Source of the DNA: Nilaparvata lugens
Lineage: Eukaryota; Arthropoda; Insecta; Hemiptera; Delphacidae
Direction: 5' to 3'
DNA length: 64,000 nucleotides
NCBI RefSeq assembly: GCF_014356525.2
Contig: NC_052514.1
Span: 3,834,190 to 3,898,189 of the forward strand
The position numbers and the translations under genes were made by a program. Shown here piece by piece: positions 33,493 through 44,525 of the stretch. Position 1 is the first letter of the stretch. Every line of letters begins with the position of its first letter. The notes beneath the pieces were generated by a model. That model was not told the DNA's origin, made no database searches, and worked only from the letters and a program-made list of their open reading frames with translations.

Positions 33493-33864
33493 TTAATAGA
33501 TAAATAAATAAATATTATACATTTCGTTCTTATTCCAATTTTCTCCTTATTGTTTGTTGTCCAATGGTTCTCGTGACCATATTTGGAATACTTGGGCGTG
33601 TCTAGTCTCGGCCAACGACAGTAGAACTCAATCTCTATTGGTCGACAGCTAATGGCCAATCGTAGAGCTTCATCCATGCTACTCGTATGATATTCTGCTA
33701 CCCGTTTATCTAAGCTTTTATTTTACTGGAGATTGATAATGGTGTAACAAACGCAACTAGTATTCCAAATTCTTTGTGATATATTAGAGGTTTTTACAAT
33801 ATCAAGTTGTTTCAATTCAATAAGGATATCTACCTACAAAACAACTGGAGATTATGTATTACTG
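33493..33864. other. No gene recognised
   Basis: Unique-looking DNA with CCAATGG (33570) and GGCCAATCG (33654); a 66-codon minus frame is unrecognised. CAATGGTGTAACAAACGCAA at 33739 resembles family P. Confidence 0.35.
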
Positions 33865-34008
33865 AGTGCTGGTTGCACAACAGCCGGTTGAATTTTAACC
33901 GAGATTAATTCCACAAGAACCAATCAGAGAAGAAGGCTAAAATCTCTGATTGATTCTCGTGGAATTAATCACGGTTAAAATTTAACCGGCTGTTGTGCAA
34001 CCGGCACT
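33865..34008. mobile_element. Family E palindromic MITE, copy 3 (best preserved)
   Basis: 144 bp; outer ends AGTGCTGGTTGCAC and GTGCAACCGGCACT, arms AGCCGGTTGAATTTTAACCG and AGAACCAATCAGAGAAG complementary almost throughout. Confidence 0.88.
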
Positions 34009-34026
34009 AAGTATTCTTTTCTCTAT

Positions 34027-34258
34027 GCAACATTGATATGTCCAAAGCTCCGCCAATTTATGTAGATGCATAACAATATGATTATTATCTATAGTTATTA
34101 TATTACAAATTGCTTTTTCATATACAGTTTCATATACAGTTCAATAGTTATATTCTTAGTCTATATTATGTAAATTCATCTATAACTTTGCTGTATTGTA
34201 AGCTATTGTATATAAGTGTATAAGCCAGTATATATTGTAATCTACATAAATAAAGTAC

Positions 34259-34290
<32 letters not shown>

Positions 34291-34292
34291 CA
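34027..34292 (+). mobile_element. Family A retroposon with long (AATC)n tail
   Basis: From CATTGATATGTCCAAAGC to CATAAATAAAGTACTC and about eight AATC units, the longest tail in the window; the 5' ~60 bp are missing. Confidence 0.8.
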
Positions 34293-34595
34293 TCACCGAA
34301 AACTGAGTCAAGCAATCAAATGTGCGGTAGATGAATCGAATTGTATTGAAATGAATTGAAAACAATAATTGATTTGGGATCCATTATGGAGCGAAGTTTT
34401 CATATGTGATCGATGTAATAAATCGATCCTTTACTCAAACCTTTACCAAATTGAATAAAAAAATCAGTTCGAATAATCATCGAAAATACAAATACAAGAT
34501 GAATCAGCCTTAAAGCTTATGCCAGTCTCAATTGTCTAGTAGATTTTTCTAGTAATACAAGATAAACAAAGATGGAAGATTTTTGAGTTACTCAC

Positions 34596-34688
34596 ATTTC
34601 TACTGACTCCTCCCCCTCGGCTTCCTTTTCCTCTCCCTCTCCCTCTTTCTGCTCTTGGAAAATCTCCATGGTTCAGGTACAGAAGGTG
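34596..34688 (-). CDS. Candidate exon with start codon, copy 2 (hypothetical acidic peptide)
   Basis: On the minus strand the acceptor TTTTTGTTGCAG precedes the exon at 34688 and the donor GTGAGTAACTC follows 34596. ATG at 34669-34667 lies in ACCATGG; 24 codons plus two bases follow with the Glu-rich peptide beginning MEIFQEQKEG and Gly at residue 19. It is the same length and phase as 32251-32343. Two equal-length, equal-phase exons in tandem could be alternative first coding exons, or one could be a non-functional copy. The gene is unidentified. The plus-strand 88-codon frame at 34853-35119 in the same duplication is broken in copy 1 and is not counted as a gene. Confidence 0.4.
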
Positions 34689-35098
34689 CTGCAACAAAAA
34701 GGAGAAGAAAAATTTAATAATTATATTTTAATTGATTGTTTCAACTGTGTCATTACCTACATTTGGAAGAGAAAGTAACACAAAAATTGCCTTAGTATTT
34801 TATCTAACAATGTACTAATTTTATTACATCAGAGTGATTTGTTAAAAAATAAATGATAGATAATTATCTTGTAATGGATTTGTGGAAGGAAGAAATAATA
34901 TTCAATTCACCAGAAAGCATTTGCATCTCTTTCTGCAATTCACTTAAGGCTATTAAGGGAGAAAACATAGTGAAGCCACAAAGTGTAGTAGCTTCAAGAT
35001 TGAGAGAGATGGATATGATGCATAAAAATTATTATGATGTATACAAATTGAATATAAAAATGAGTAAAAACATACAACTCCAATGTGTGAGGTATCAT

Positions 35099-35372
35099 CA
35101 TAGAGAAACAATAGCGTAAGAAGATATCCCATGGTATAGGACGTTTATGTCGCAACTTTTACTGTTATCCCAAGCCGATTACTGTCGATTATGGTCGATT
35201 TTCACTGTTTTGACCGGGTGAGAGTGTATGAACGGCACAATATGAGAGACTACCAGCGTCATAAAGCTTCACAGGAAAGAACTACGTGGACTATCGGCTT
35301 GAGATAACAGTAAAAGTTGCGACATAAACGCCTATACCATGCGATATCTACTTATGCTATTGTTTCTCTATG
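35099..35372. mobile_element. Family C fold-back MITE, copy 3
   Basis: 274 bp, the duplicate of the 32752 copy with the same GTATCAT flanks (35092-35098, 35373-35379). Confidence 0.92.
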
Positions 35373-35404
35373 GTATCATTTGAATACATGGATTATATTA
35401 AAAA

Positions 35405-36014
35405 ATATCATTCATTATATAACTTCGCCCCCCACTATGTTTTCATCCTTAATAGCTAAGCATAGCTGTTATAAGTTTGAATTGTTTGTTTTTTTTTAGA
35501 TTGACGTATTTCGCAGATTTAACACCAAGTGATATCGATCTTCCCAAAAGTTAAATCATGCGATGAGGAAAGTTTTTTTAAGGAATAAGCATCATCCATC
35601 ATAATATAGAAGTGGAAATATAAAGTGCCTTCAAATATGTATATTTCCAGATAAATGAATGAATAAATAAATTCTATAAGATATAACATGGAGATATGAT
35701 GAGATTTTTGTGAATTCTTCATCCAAAACTAACAAGCTAACAAGATACACATAAGAAAATACTACAGTGATGAAACATGAGTATTAAAGAAAGCTGCAAT
35801 GCCAGCCGTTTAGTGAAATTGCGCAAAAGCTTTCCACCGAATTTTCCACTTGACTCAGAGCTTTTCCCGACCCGACCCTGACATGACAACACTCACGTTT
35901 CGGAGGTTTTCCCCAGGCGGAAAATGTTTGGCTGGTGGGTTTTCCTTTTTCCACCCTTACTCATCATTATTCTTTCACACGGCTGTTTTTCTCTTTACAC
36001 TACACAGACAACTG
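35405..36014. other. Unique DNA, no gene recognised
   Basis: AT-rich to 35800, then a moderately GC-rich stretch (35840-36000, for example CCCGACCCGACCCTGACATG) that matches no repeat. The 117-codon frame at 35850-36203 runs into the GA tract and is not convincing. Confidence 0.35.
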
Positions 36015-36735
36015 GTGAAAGGGGTGAGAGAGATGTACGTCAAAAGGAAGAGAAAGAGTAAGTGGCAATGGGTGCGAAACAAAGAGGTGGTGGGGGAGGA
36101 AGAGAAGGATGAAGAGGAAGAGGAGGAGAGAAGGGAAAAGAGGCAGAGGAAGAAAAGGAAGAAGAAGGAGGAGCAGAGGAATATGAGGAGGAAGAAGAAG
36201 TAGAGGAAGAAGAAGAAAAAGAGGAAGAGGAGGAAGGAGGAGCAGAGGAATATGAGGAGGAAGAAGAAGAAGAAAAGGAGGAAGAAGAAGAAAAAGAGGA
36301 AGAGGTGGAAGGAGGAGAAGAGGGAGATGTGGAAGATGATGATCAAGTAGAAGAAGGAGAAGGATGAGAGGAGGAAGAATAAGGATGAGAAGAGGAAAAA
36401 GATGATGATAAGAGGAAGATGATGATGAAGTAGAAGAAGAAGGAGAAGGATGAGAAGAGGAGGAGGAAGAAGAAGAAGAAGAGAAGAAGAAGAAGAAGAA
36501 GAAGAAGAAGGAAGAAGAAGAAAAAGAAGAAGAAGATGAGGAGGAGGATGATGAGGATGAGAAGGATGAAGAAGAAGTGGAAGAGGAGTGAGGAGGAGAA
36601 GAGGGAGATGTGGAAGAGAATTATCAAGTAGAAGAATATGAGAGGATGAAGAGGAAGAAAAAGAAGGAGAAGAGAAGGATGAGAAGAGGCAGAAGATGAG
36701 GAGGAAGAAGAAAAAGAGGAAGATGATTTATGATT
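36015..36735 (+). repeat. 0.7-kb GA-rich tract
   Basis: GAGGAAGAAG, GAAGAAGAAG and GATGATGA runs with internal near-duplicates (GGAGCAGAGGAATATGAGGAGG at 36168 and 36238). Long frames on both strands are repeat translations. Confidence 0.9.
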
Positions 36736-37018
36736 TATAGAATTATGAAGAAACATTGTTGTTGATAAAGTTGGGAGGTACTGATTCTGTATTTAGCCTG
36801 TGATAAGACAACCTTATCTGCTTCACCTAGTTCTGAGTTCTACCGCCAGGGTGCAGCACTATACAGAACATTCTTTATCAATCCATAGCGCTCCTGGAAT
36901 GTGCTGCAGCCTAGCGGACAGGCTTTGAACTAATACCTCCTTCAACCGCGCAATGCAATGATATAACAGCCACTAACCACCAATCTAAGGTATTTTATAA
37001 AAGTGCCACGTACACTCT
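36736..37018. other. No feature recognised
   Basis: Unique-looking noncoding DNA, mixed composition. Confidence 0.4.
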
Positions 37019-37140
37019 ATAGTGAGGTTCACGATATAATGGCAGTGGAGAAAGAATGGAGAAAAATGTTGCCGATTCTCTGCCTTGCCACTGCCTTCTA
37101 TAGAGGATAGCTGATACCGGTATATCTGATATAATATTAA
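37019..37140 (-). mobile_element. Family B MITE, one end
   Basis: TATAGTGAGGTTCACGATATAATGG, then CCGATTCTCTGCCTTGCCACTG and CTATAGAGGATAGCTGATACCG: the right end of family B (compare 38100-38200) inverted. Confidence 0.75.
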
Positions 37141-37827
37141 GTAGTGTTCATTTTTGTTAAATCTCTTTATAGTCAAGTGAATATCACAAATTCAGATCAC
37201 ACATTTGGGTCTAATGGGAATATTGGAACGAAAAATGTAAATAAAAAATGAAATTGAAATATTCTTAACTGAATTGACTCTTTATTTTTGTCACCACTGA
37301 CACCTTCATCTGAAGATCCACTCTTGAAAAATTCAAACATATACAAAAGCCTCGTGATTTTTAAATGAATCCATAGTTCAAATTTAATTTATTCGTCATA
37401 AACTACAAATCAAGTAGACAAAATGCAATGTCGTTATAATTACAGACATAAATGAAGTAGTACTTGGTAAAAAATCTCCTAATATAACTTTCACGATGGA
37501 ATAAAAATGTACAGAACTTTGCAAGAACTTTGTCAAGTTGAAAACAATAAAAAGGAACATCATTTCTCGTCGTTATTCAAGACAAAATAAAACTATTCTT
37601 GTTTATTGCTAGGAAATTCAAATTCAAATTTATTACAATGGAAACATATTCTACACTTTCCACTAATAGAAGAAAAGTTCGATCAAAAACAAACATAGTG
37701 AATCACATTGCACCCAAAGATTATTGTTGCTTAATTTGTAACAGTATTTTAACAATACTTTGATCTTACCTTTGAGAGTTTTCAACTTTTACCATACAAA
37801 AAAAATTATCTACAGACTAAACTATAA
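37141..37827. other. No gene recognised
   Basis: AT-rich noncoding DNA. AAATTCAAATTCAAATTTATT at 37615 resembles LINE 3' ends but is not decisive. Confidence 0.4.
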
Positions 37828-38201
37828 CCATGGTGTGGTCAACGTTATAATAGCAGTATTTGATTGGTGTAGCACAATCCTTGTCTATCATTCGGCAAAG
37901 CAAATATCGGTATCCTTTTCTATCTCCGCAACATTGTCAGATCGTGTTGTAACAATGTAGAAATATAAATTAATCATCAAAATAATTAATCTCAGTTTTA
38001 AAAATTCATTATTTGATCATTGAAAGATATATTTTATTGTTGCATGAAACATGATTGATTATTTTTAACAAGAATGAACAGTTAATATTACATGAAACCG
38101 GTATCAGCTATCCTCTATAGAAGGCAGTGACAAGGCAGAGAATCGGCAACGCTGTTCTACTATATTTCTCCTTTACCAGAATGATGTGGACCTCAGTATG
38201 G
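37828..38201 (+). mobile_element. Family B MITE, full copy
   Basis: About 375 bp. Left end TGGTGTGGTCAACGTTATAATAGCAGT and right end complement (GATGTGGACCTCAGTA) are imperfect inverted repeats of the consensus TATAGTGAGGTCCACGTTAT. The inside is AT-rich with AACAGTTAATATTACAT and no frame. Its downstream flank (AAATTTACTTGGATTC) is shared with the copy ending at 42918. Confidence 0.8.
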
Positions 38202-40245
38202 CTCATAAATTTACTTGGATTCTCTCTTATAAATTGGATCTACGTTCTAATTTTTGAACAACAAATGTTTCGGTTATACTATACAGTTTAAACAATTCTT
38301 CATTGCTTCACCGGAATGAAAACGTATAAAAGCAACAGAGAAAATATAATTATTTCTGCTGTAGTATAGATCACATCTACATTGACGTCTGGATAACAGC
38401 TGTCTTGCATTGTTTCGGTTCAGTAATTCTGCTAGGCATAATTTCCAACATTCAGCTGCTGTCCGAATGTAAAACAAACTGTTGTTCAGTTTAATTATTG
38501 CCTGGAACTGTTCTTATGCATTTTTTATGTGAATGAAAGTTTTCAGAAATACCAAACGTCGTTCCTGATTGTTCCAATATAAACAAAAAATTGTTATCTG
38601 AGTTGTGTATTCTTGTTCTCATGATACAGTACTCCATACTCTTACATACTATTAATATATTAGTATACTATCATCAAAAATCTATTTGTATGATAAAAGT
38701 TTTGAATTTTTCTTGCTCTTCCTACAACCTAATAATTGAAAAAACTTTGGCTATGAAGTAGATTGATGCATACAGAATACAGGTAAAGTATTTTATGTAC
38801 AAGACATGGATTCTATCTATGAATTCACTCACACATATCATCATTTATAGAATCATTTAATACTAATGATTAATCATTAATGGTAAAATAATTTAATGCG
38901 TGATAGTAGAGGTAAAAATAAGAAAATAAATTCTTATAAATAAACGCTTCATTAGCGAGCTATACAGGTGAAAGTTTTCGCCCGGAATTCAGTTCCTCTG
39001 GTGAAATACACCGATGCTGAATTGTTTGAGGACTAGTTTTTGAAAAACTTATGCTGGATTCATTTGGAAAAATATCTGAAAAATTGAATAAAACTAGTCT
39101 GGAACCTGTAGTGTGAGTAGTTTTTGAGAAAAAAGTTGAAATATGCAAAAAATCTAAGTAGAAAAACACAGACGTTTGATGCCCAATAACTTTCTTTAAT
39201 GACCAGAAAAAACATTTTTTTTCGCAATAAAAATTGTAGAGAATTTAATTCTGAAAAGAATTATGTAAGCTGTTTAAACTGAATTTGTAAAGTTGAATGA
39301 AATGTATTCTTATGTAGTACATTACACCACATAAATTTGCTGTTTTATGAGGAGAGAACTAATAACTCCTAATAAAGAATCACTCTGTATATATAATATA
39401 TTTACTCATCATCTATCCTAATTCGGGAAAGGAATAGTTTTGGATTAATCCTGTTGTTTCTCTCCCGATCATTGTTCTAATTTTCAAATGAAATAAATAA
39501 ATTCCTTGGAACATCACAAACAAATTTCGTCAAACTCTCAACCCCACTACCTCTCTCCCAACACGCTTACATTCACTAGCATGTATCATTGATACAGGAT
39601 TCCCTAGGGGGATGAGACAGGGTCCCTACAACTCGACATGCGCCCTGCACCCTGCAAAAGGGGTTTGTTTTGTATCTTCTACGCATGCGTAAGGAATGAA
39701 CTTGACATTTGCCTGCTAGTGTGTGTGAGTGTACATGTATTTGTAAGTGTGTGCACCCACAACAAACCCTCCCTACCTTGTTTACCCCCACCCCCTGCCA
39801 TGGTTTACCCCTCCTGCGGCGGTGGTTAACCCCTTAAACCCTGCAACACTTTTGGTGCTTGGATAAAGCACCGGTGCTTTGCTGTGTGTACCACTGCTTT
39901 CAGCTTTGAGCTTTCAACAGCCACAAGGCTTGCACCCAAACAAACCCACGTGGTTTAGATTCACTGGAAATTGTCAGTATTCGTAGAATGGGTCGCATTG
40001 ATGTTTGTAGTTCATGAGTAATGCTGACTGGAGAAAAGCTTTCTTGTAACAAATCGGGTTTTCATTCATGAAGTGTTTATCAATGGAAAGTCAGTTTACA
40101 ATTAAGAGAAGATGTCAATGAAAACGTTTACACAATTTATGGAGAAATAACAATCGACTCGATTTCTATTGAAATTATTTCAATAGAAAGCAATCAACGA
40201 GTCACGGTTTTGGAGAAAAATCTTTGAATCAAGATATTTAAACTA
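38202..40245. other. 2 kb without a supported gene
   Basis: Mostly AT-rich single-copy DNA. The minus 67-codon frame at 38274-38477 (starts MFYIRTAAEC) is the least repeat-like peptide in the window but I do not recognise it. 39408-39505 holds a diverged LINE-end-like piece (GGGAAAGGAATAG, TCTCTCCCGATCATTG, AAATAAATAAATTCC). 39600-39840 is GC-richer with the palindrome TACGCATGCGTA (39680-39691), resembling an NRF1-type site. Confidence 0.4.
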
Positions 40246-40952
40246 CAGTTAGGTCCACGTTATAAAGACAGTGTTTAATTAGCAATGGTATTGCTATACT
40301 TGTCTATCATTCAACAAAGCGGATGGCGCTATCTCTTTCTCGCTTTACTCTGTTGCCAGATCGTCTTTCAACAATGTAGAATTGAATAATTTGATTGTAT
40401 GGTATTTCTGAGATGTTGTGATATTTCTCCATAATTGAAAGAATAAGACTTTGATATTGTCAATACCACTTTTATTTTTTCGAAAATTAATTCATAATTC
40501 AGTACCAGGTTTCATGGTAAAACCTACCACATATTCAGCTGAATTAATAAGTTTTTTGTTATTGGAGGAACTCCAACTTATTAGTTCAGCTGAAGATGTG
40601 GTAGGTTTTACCATGAAACCTGGTACTGAATTATGAATTGATTTTCGAATAAATAAAAGTGGTATTGACAATATCAAAGTCTTATTCTTTCAATAATGTA
40701 GAATTGATAACTAATTAACAAAATATTTCATCTTAATGATGAAAATTAATTATGAAACTAATTTATGAAAAATATAATTTCTTGCTTAATAAAATATCAT
40801 TGATTATTTGAAACGAAAATGAGCTGTTAACATTACAACAATAAACCTGTATCAGCTACCGTCTATAGAAGGTATTGATTGACAAGAGAGAGGATCGGCA
40901 ACGTTGTTCTGCTATCTTTCTCCACTGCCATTATAACGTGGACCTCACTATA
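40246..40952 (+). mobile_element. Family B MITE interrupted by a fold-back insertion
   Basis: Left end AGGTCCACGTTATAAAGACAG and right end CTGCCATTATAACGTGGACC with family B interior on both sides of a 309-bp insertion at 40386-40694. Confidence 0.85.
40386..40694. mobile_element. Nested insertion: fold-back with ~118-bp arms
   Basis: Arms 40434-40554 and about 40577-40694 are near-perfect complements (ATTGAAAGAATAAGACTTTG ... its complement; AGTACCAGGTTTCATGG ... its complement) around a short centre. The 13-bp sequence AATGTAGAATTGA flanks the insert (40373-40385, 40695-40707) as a probable target duplication. The two 61-codon frames on opposite strands (MILSIPLLF starts) are the same arm read twice. 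Confidence 0.85.
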
Positions 40953-41097
40953 GTATAGCAGAATGCTATTCTTCATTGCTAATTCCTCATTTTTATGTTA
41001 ACACTCTTTTTAGGAGAGATAAATTATTATTCTAATCTTGTGCTATTTCTATCCCAGATTTGAATAAAATGAAAACTAGAAACAGGCTATGTTTTAC

Positions 41098-41362
41098 CAT
41101 AGAGAAACAATAACATAAATAGATATCCCATGGTATAGGGCGTTTATGTCGCAACTTTTACTGTTATCTCAAGCCGATAGTCCACGTAGTTCTTTCCCGT
41201 GAAGCTTTATGACGCTGGTAGTCTCTCATATTGTGCCATTCAAACACTCTTACCCGGTTAAAACAGTAAAAATCGACAATAATCGGCTTGAGATAACAGT
41301 AACAGTTGCGACATAAACTCCCTATACCATGGGATATCTACTTACGCTATTGTTTCTCTATG
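41098..41362. mobile_element. Family C fold-back MITE, copy 4
   Basis: 265 bp, CATAGAG/CTCTATG ends, target duplication GTTTTAC (41091-41097, 41363-41369). Confidence 0.92.
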
Positions 41363-41494
41363 GTTTTACCTCCAAATACAATTGAGTACAACTGTAATAA
41401 GCTAATAATACTTTGGTTTTCATATTAATGCTTCAGATATTTGTAATGAACTCTTGGATAGCAACAAATATTTTAGAGACCAGCAGATAACGGC

Positions 41495-41705
41495 CCGTGC
41501 TAGGCAAGGATCTTACTGAAAACTTGACCTACTGAAATCTAGAGGAATCAAAATAGGCCTATAACCAACCTCGGTAAATTAAGAATCTATATGCAAAATT
41601 TCAAGATAATAATTTGAGTAGTTCAGACGTTATGATGCATCATTAGTTAATTTTCTTCCCCGTACTTATATAAGCCAATTCTTTCCTTTATTATATTATA
41701 TAAAT
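41495..41705 (-). mobile_element. Family S Helitron-like repeat, minus strand
   Basis: GGCCCGTGCTAGGCAAGGATC, TTGACCTACTGAAA, ATGCAAAATTTCAAGATAA, GATGCATCATTAGTTAATTT are the reverse of 5477-5697; the right end reads TATTATATTATATAAATGG, an AT-rich 5' end. Confidence 0.5.
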
Positions 41706-42251
41706 GGTATATTGTTGTAAGGGAAACACCAATCTCATTATTAGTTCTTAATGGGAACTGATAATGAAGCAGCCAATCATATCACAGAGAATAAGGATTA
41801 TTTATAGATTCAGGTGTAGCTTATTATTGGTAAGATTAGTCTAGTGCCATTATAAGGCATCAATTTTGACATTTAAGAAGAACACAGTTTATTACAATAT
41901 ACGATCTTTTAAAGTCCTTTACTTTTATTATTACTTAATACAAGGCATTATCGAAAATTTAGAATTGAAAGCTGCATATCATGATATTCTTAATGGTGAA
42001 TAGAACTAATAGAGAACCAGTGGTATTAGACAAGCAACAGTGCAAAGTGACTTTAGACAACGTACTACGTCTCTGACTGATCACAGTGACTTGTACGCAT
42101 GCGCTATTCTTGTCAAATTGTCCTGATTGATGTAAATCAGTGCGCAGCCACTCGGCCCGATAATTTTCTATCACACTTGCATACAGATGAGACACATTCT
42201 ATTTATGGAATACAACTGTCAACCTCTTTCTCATGCTGTTATCTCACTTAC
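41706..42251. other. No gene recognised
   Basis: Unique-looking DNA. The minus 78-codon frame at 41959-42195 (starts MSHLYASVIE) is not repeat-derived as far as I can see, but resembles nothing known to me. Confidence 0.35.
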
Positions 42252-42918
42252 TATATGGTGAGGTCCACGTTATAATTGCAGTATTTGATTACAATTGGTG
42301 TTGCTATCATTGTCTATCATTCGATAAAGCAGATTGCGCTATCCTTCTCTAGCTCCGAAACGCTGCCAGATCGTTTTTAACAATGTAGTAAAATAATAAA
42401 TTAACAAAATATTCAACCTCAATTACGAAAATATATTATTTAATCATTGATAAATATAGATTATGGACGAATAACATACAATTTATTATTTTAATCAAGA
42501 ATAAACAGTTAATATTACATCATAATAATATAGCGGTAACAACTATCATTGGGACTACAGTGGAGGTTGTTTACTGTATTAAGAGTTATAAGCTTCAGTA
42601 TTTTAGACATGTGATGCGCAATGAGAAGTACAGATTCCTGCAGTTGATAATGGAGGGCAAGATTGAAGGAAGACGCCGGGCTTGGAAGAAGGAAAACATC
42701 CTGGTTAAAGAACCTGAGAGAGTGGTTCAACATTGACTCAACATCTCTGTTCCGAGCTGCAGTCAATAGAGTCCAAATTGCATTGATGATCGCCAATCTC
42801 CGTCGCGGAGCCGGCATATAGAAGAAAAAGAAGAACAGTGGCATATAGAAGGCAGTGGCAAGGCAGATAATCGATAACGCTGTTATCCTATCTTCCTCCA
42901 CTTTGTGGACCTCAGTAT
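42252..42918 (+). mobile_element. Family B MITE interrupted by an RTE-like LINE fragment
   Basis: Left end GGTGAGGTCCACGTTATAATTGC, interior like 37900-38100, then the LINE fragment at 42549-42838, then the family B right end (TATAGAAGGCAGTGGCAAGG ... GTGGACCTCAGTA). Confidence 0.85.
42549..42838 (+). pseudogene. RTE-like retrotransposon reverse transcriptase C-terminus (fragment)
   Basis: It would belong to the ORF of an RTE-like non-LTR retrotransposon; only the region after the polymerase core remains. From 42590 one frame reads KLQYFRHVMRNEKYRFLQL then EGKIEGRRRAW, the pattern seen near the C-terminus of many insect RTE-type proteins. A shift near 42685 moves the remainder into another frame (SWLKNLREWFN-like, then FRAAVNRVQIALMIANLR), ending at TAG 42819-42821. 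A short GAA-rich tail (42821-42835) follows. It is 5'-truncated, frameshifted and nested in a family B MITE, so it is dead and younger than that MITE. Confidence 0.8.
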
Positions 42919-43079
42919 GGCTTAAAAATTTACTTGGATTCCTCCTTATACACTTATTATGCATTCCAATGTATATTTGTCGGAAACATTGGAACGTTCA
43001 TGTAATCGAGAATTCATAGAGTGAGAACCGCAGAATTCTGGAAATTCATAAGAAATCGAGGAAGATGTGATGGCGAGGT

Positions 43080-43216
43080 AATGGTTGAGGGGAAAAGCAG
43101 GAGGTGGAGAAGGAGGAGAAAAAGAAGGAGATGGAGGACAAAAAGTAGGAGGAGGAGAAGAACAAAGAAGAAACAAAAAGAAGAAGAAGGAGGAGGAGGA
43201 GGAGGAGGAGATGGAT
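43080..43216 (+). repeat. GA-rich tract
   Basis: AGGAGGAGAAGAAC and GAAGAAGAAGGAGGAGG runs; both overlapping frames (43021 plus, 42946 minus) are compositional. Confidence 0.85.
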
Positions 43217-43860
43217 GAGGAGGAGTAAATTTCAGGAACAGGAATTGAGGAGGGAGGTCAATGTGTCAAACTAGAGCATTCAATGTGATAGGTGACCCGT
43301 GGGAGAGAGAGCAACTGTTTAGTGTTTACATTGCAAGGTCATCTGTCAGTTATGGCTGTGAGTGAGGGGTAATTGTGGAAGGGGGAGGGTAAGCCTCAGT
43401 TATGTTTGGGGGCTATAGGGGGAAGAGGGTGCCTCTCTGTACCTGATTTACATCAAACGCATACCTGCTAAATGTAAATTGTTGACACAACGCATTATAC
43501 ACAACATGTCAATTCACTGTCGGCTCAGTTTGAACAGTTAACAGGTGCAAATTTGGATAATATGTCCGATTTGAGGATATCCTGAGATTCAGTTTCAACT
43601 ATCGGCATTTTATTTAAATATTATCGGTGCCTTTTCTACGATTAATTCTGATAGTTATAGGAGAGAATCTATTCTATTTCATCCGTTCATTTGAAAGTTC
43701 GTTCGAAATCAATCTCCTTAAACGTGAATAATTGAAATTCGAGTAACATGATTCTGATCGGAGCTCCAAATAATGTGATATATTACATTAATATCTAATA
43801 TATGAGAATTTAATTTACTATCCCATTTTTATTACTTTTTCATATCAAATATATACAGTA
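43217..43860. other. No gene recognised
   Basis: Unique-looking noncoding DNA; GC-richer to 43460, AT-rich after. Confidence 0.4.
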
Positions 43861-44525
43861 CTAGCCGTCAGGCTCGCTTCGCTCGCCATATACGTCAAGC
43901 CAGGGGGCTCCGCCCCCTGGACCCCCGACTGGGTCGTCCAAGAGTGAGATCAGCAGGCTCGCTTCGCTCGCCTGCATTTTTCATTTGTAGGACGATCCAG
44001 TCGGAGGTCCAGACTAAACGTCTGGCTAAACGGGTATGGCGAGCGAAGCGAGCATGACGGCTAGTAATATAATATTCCCAGGAATAGCTCTGATTGAAGT
44101 AGCAGTGCCCAATCAATTTTTCAGCGATAAATGCATTTCAATCTTCAACTTGGTGCCAACCTAACAAAATCAACTCAACTTAATGTCAACCTGGCAAAAT
44201 TATTAATTTAGTTACCAGTTAACAACTGTTTCGAAGAGGTACTCTCTCTAGATTATAGTTCTATGGTATGGTATGGACTTTTTTCAATATTATAATTAGG
44301 AGAATAAGAAGAATATACATGCTAAAAGACGAACTTTAAACCCTTAAAAACCACCCTTAGAGTTAAAATATTGCCAAAAGATTTCTTAGTGCGCCTCTAA
44401 AGGGCCAACTGGACATACCTACCAAATTTGAACGTTTTTGGTCCGGTAGATTTTTAGTTCTGCGAGTGAGTGAGTCAGTCAGTCAGTCAATCAGTGAATG
44501 AGTGCCATTTCGCTTTTATATACAG
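43861..44525 (-). mobile_element. Family H: non-autonomous Helitron, minus strand
   Basis: The 3' end reads CTAG at 43861-43864 preceded (plus strand) by host A, with the terminal hairpin at 43871-43887. The body includes CTTCAACTTGGTGCCAAC and GTTACCAGTTAACAACTG, and the 5' part the TGAG/TCAG tetranucleotide run and GCCATTTCGCTTTTATATA at 44504-44522. The extreme 5' TC is not preserved. Inverted copies of its own 3' end (hairpins at 43956-43972 and 44038-44054) lie inside the first 200 bp. The 73-codon frame at 43895 is part of it. Confidence 0.75.

Larger units (their letters stand above)
34522..35404. repeat. Segmental duplication, copy 2
   Basis: Second copy of 32179-33058, 2.3 kb away in the same orientation, again carrying the exon-like block and family C element. 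Confidence 0.9.

Noticed and set aside
34853..35119. 88-codon frame in the segmental duplication
   Set aside because: The twin segment at 32500-32770 has frame-breaking changes, and the last codons run into the family C MITE.
38274..38477. 67-codon minus frame not obviously from a repeat
   Set aside because: No recognisable domain, no splice-site pair that I trust, and length is within chance expectation for 64 kb in six frames.
39680..39691. TACGCATGCGTA palindrome as an NRF1-type promoter site
   Set aside because: Two mismatches from the usual YGCGCATGCGCR core and no supporting promoter features.
40451..40677. Two 61-codon frames on opposite strands with the same MILSIPLLF start
   Set aside because: They are the two arms of a fold-back element read in each direction.
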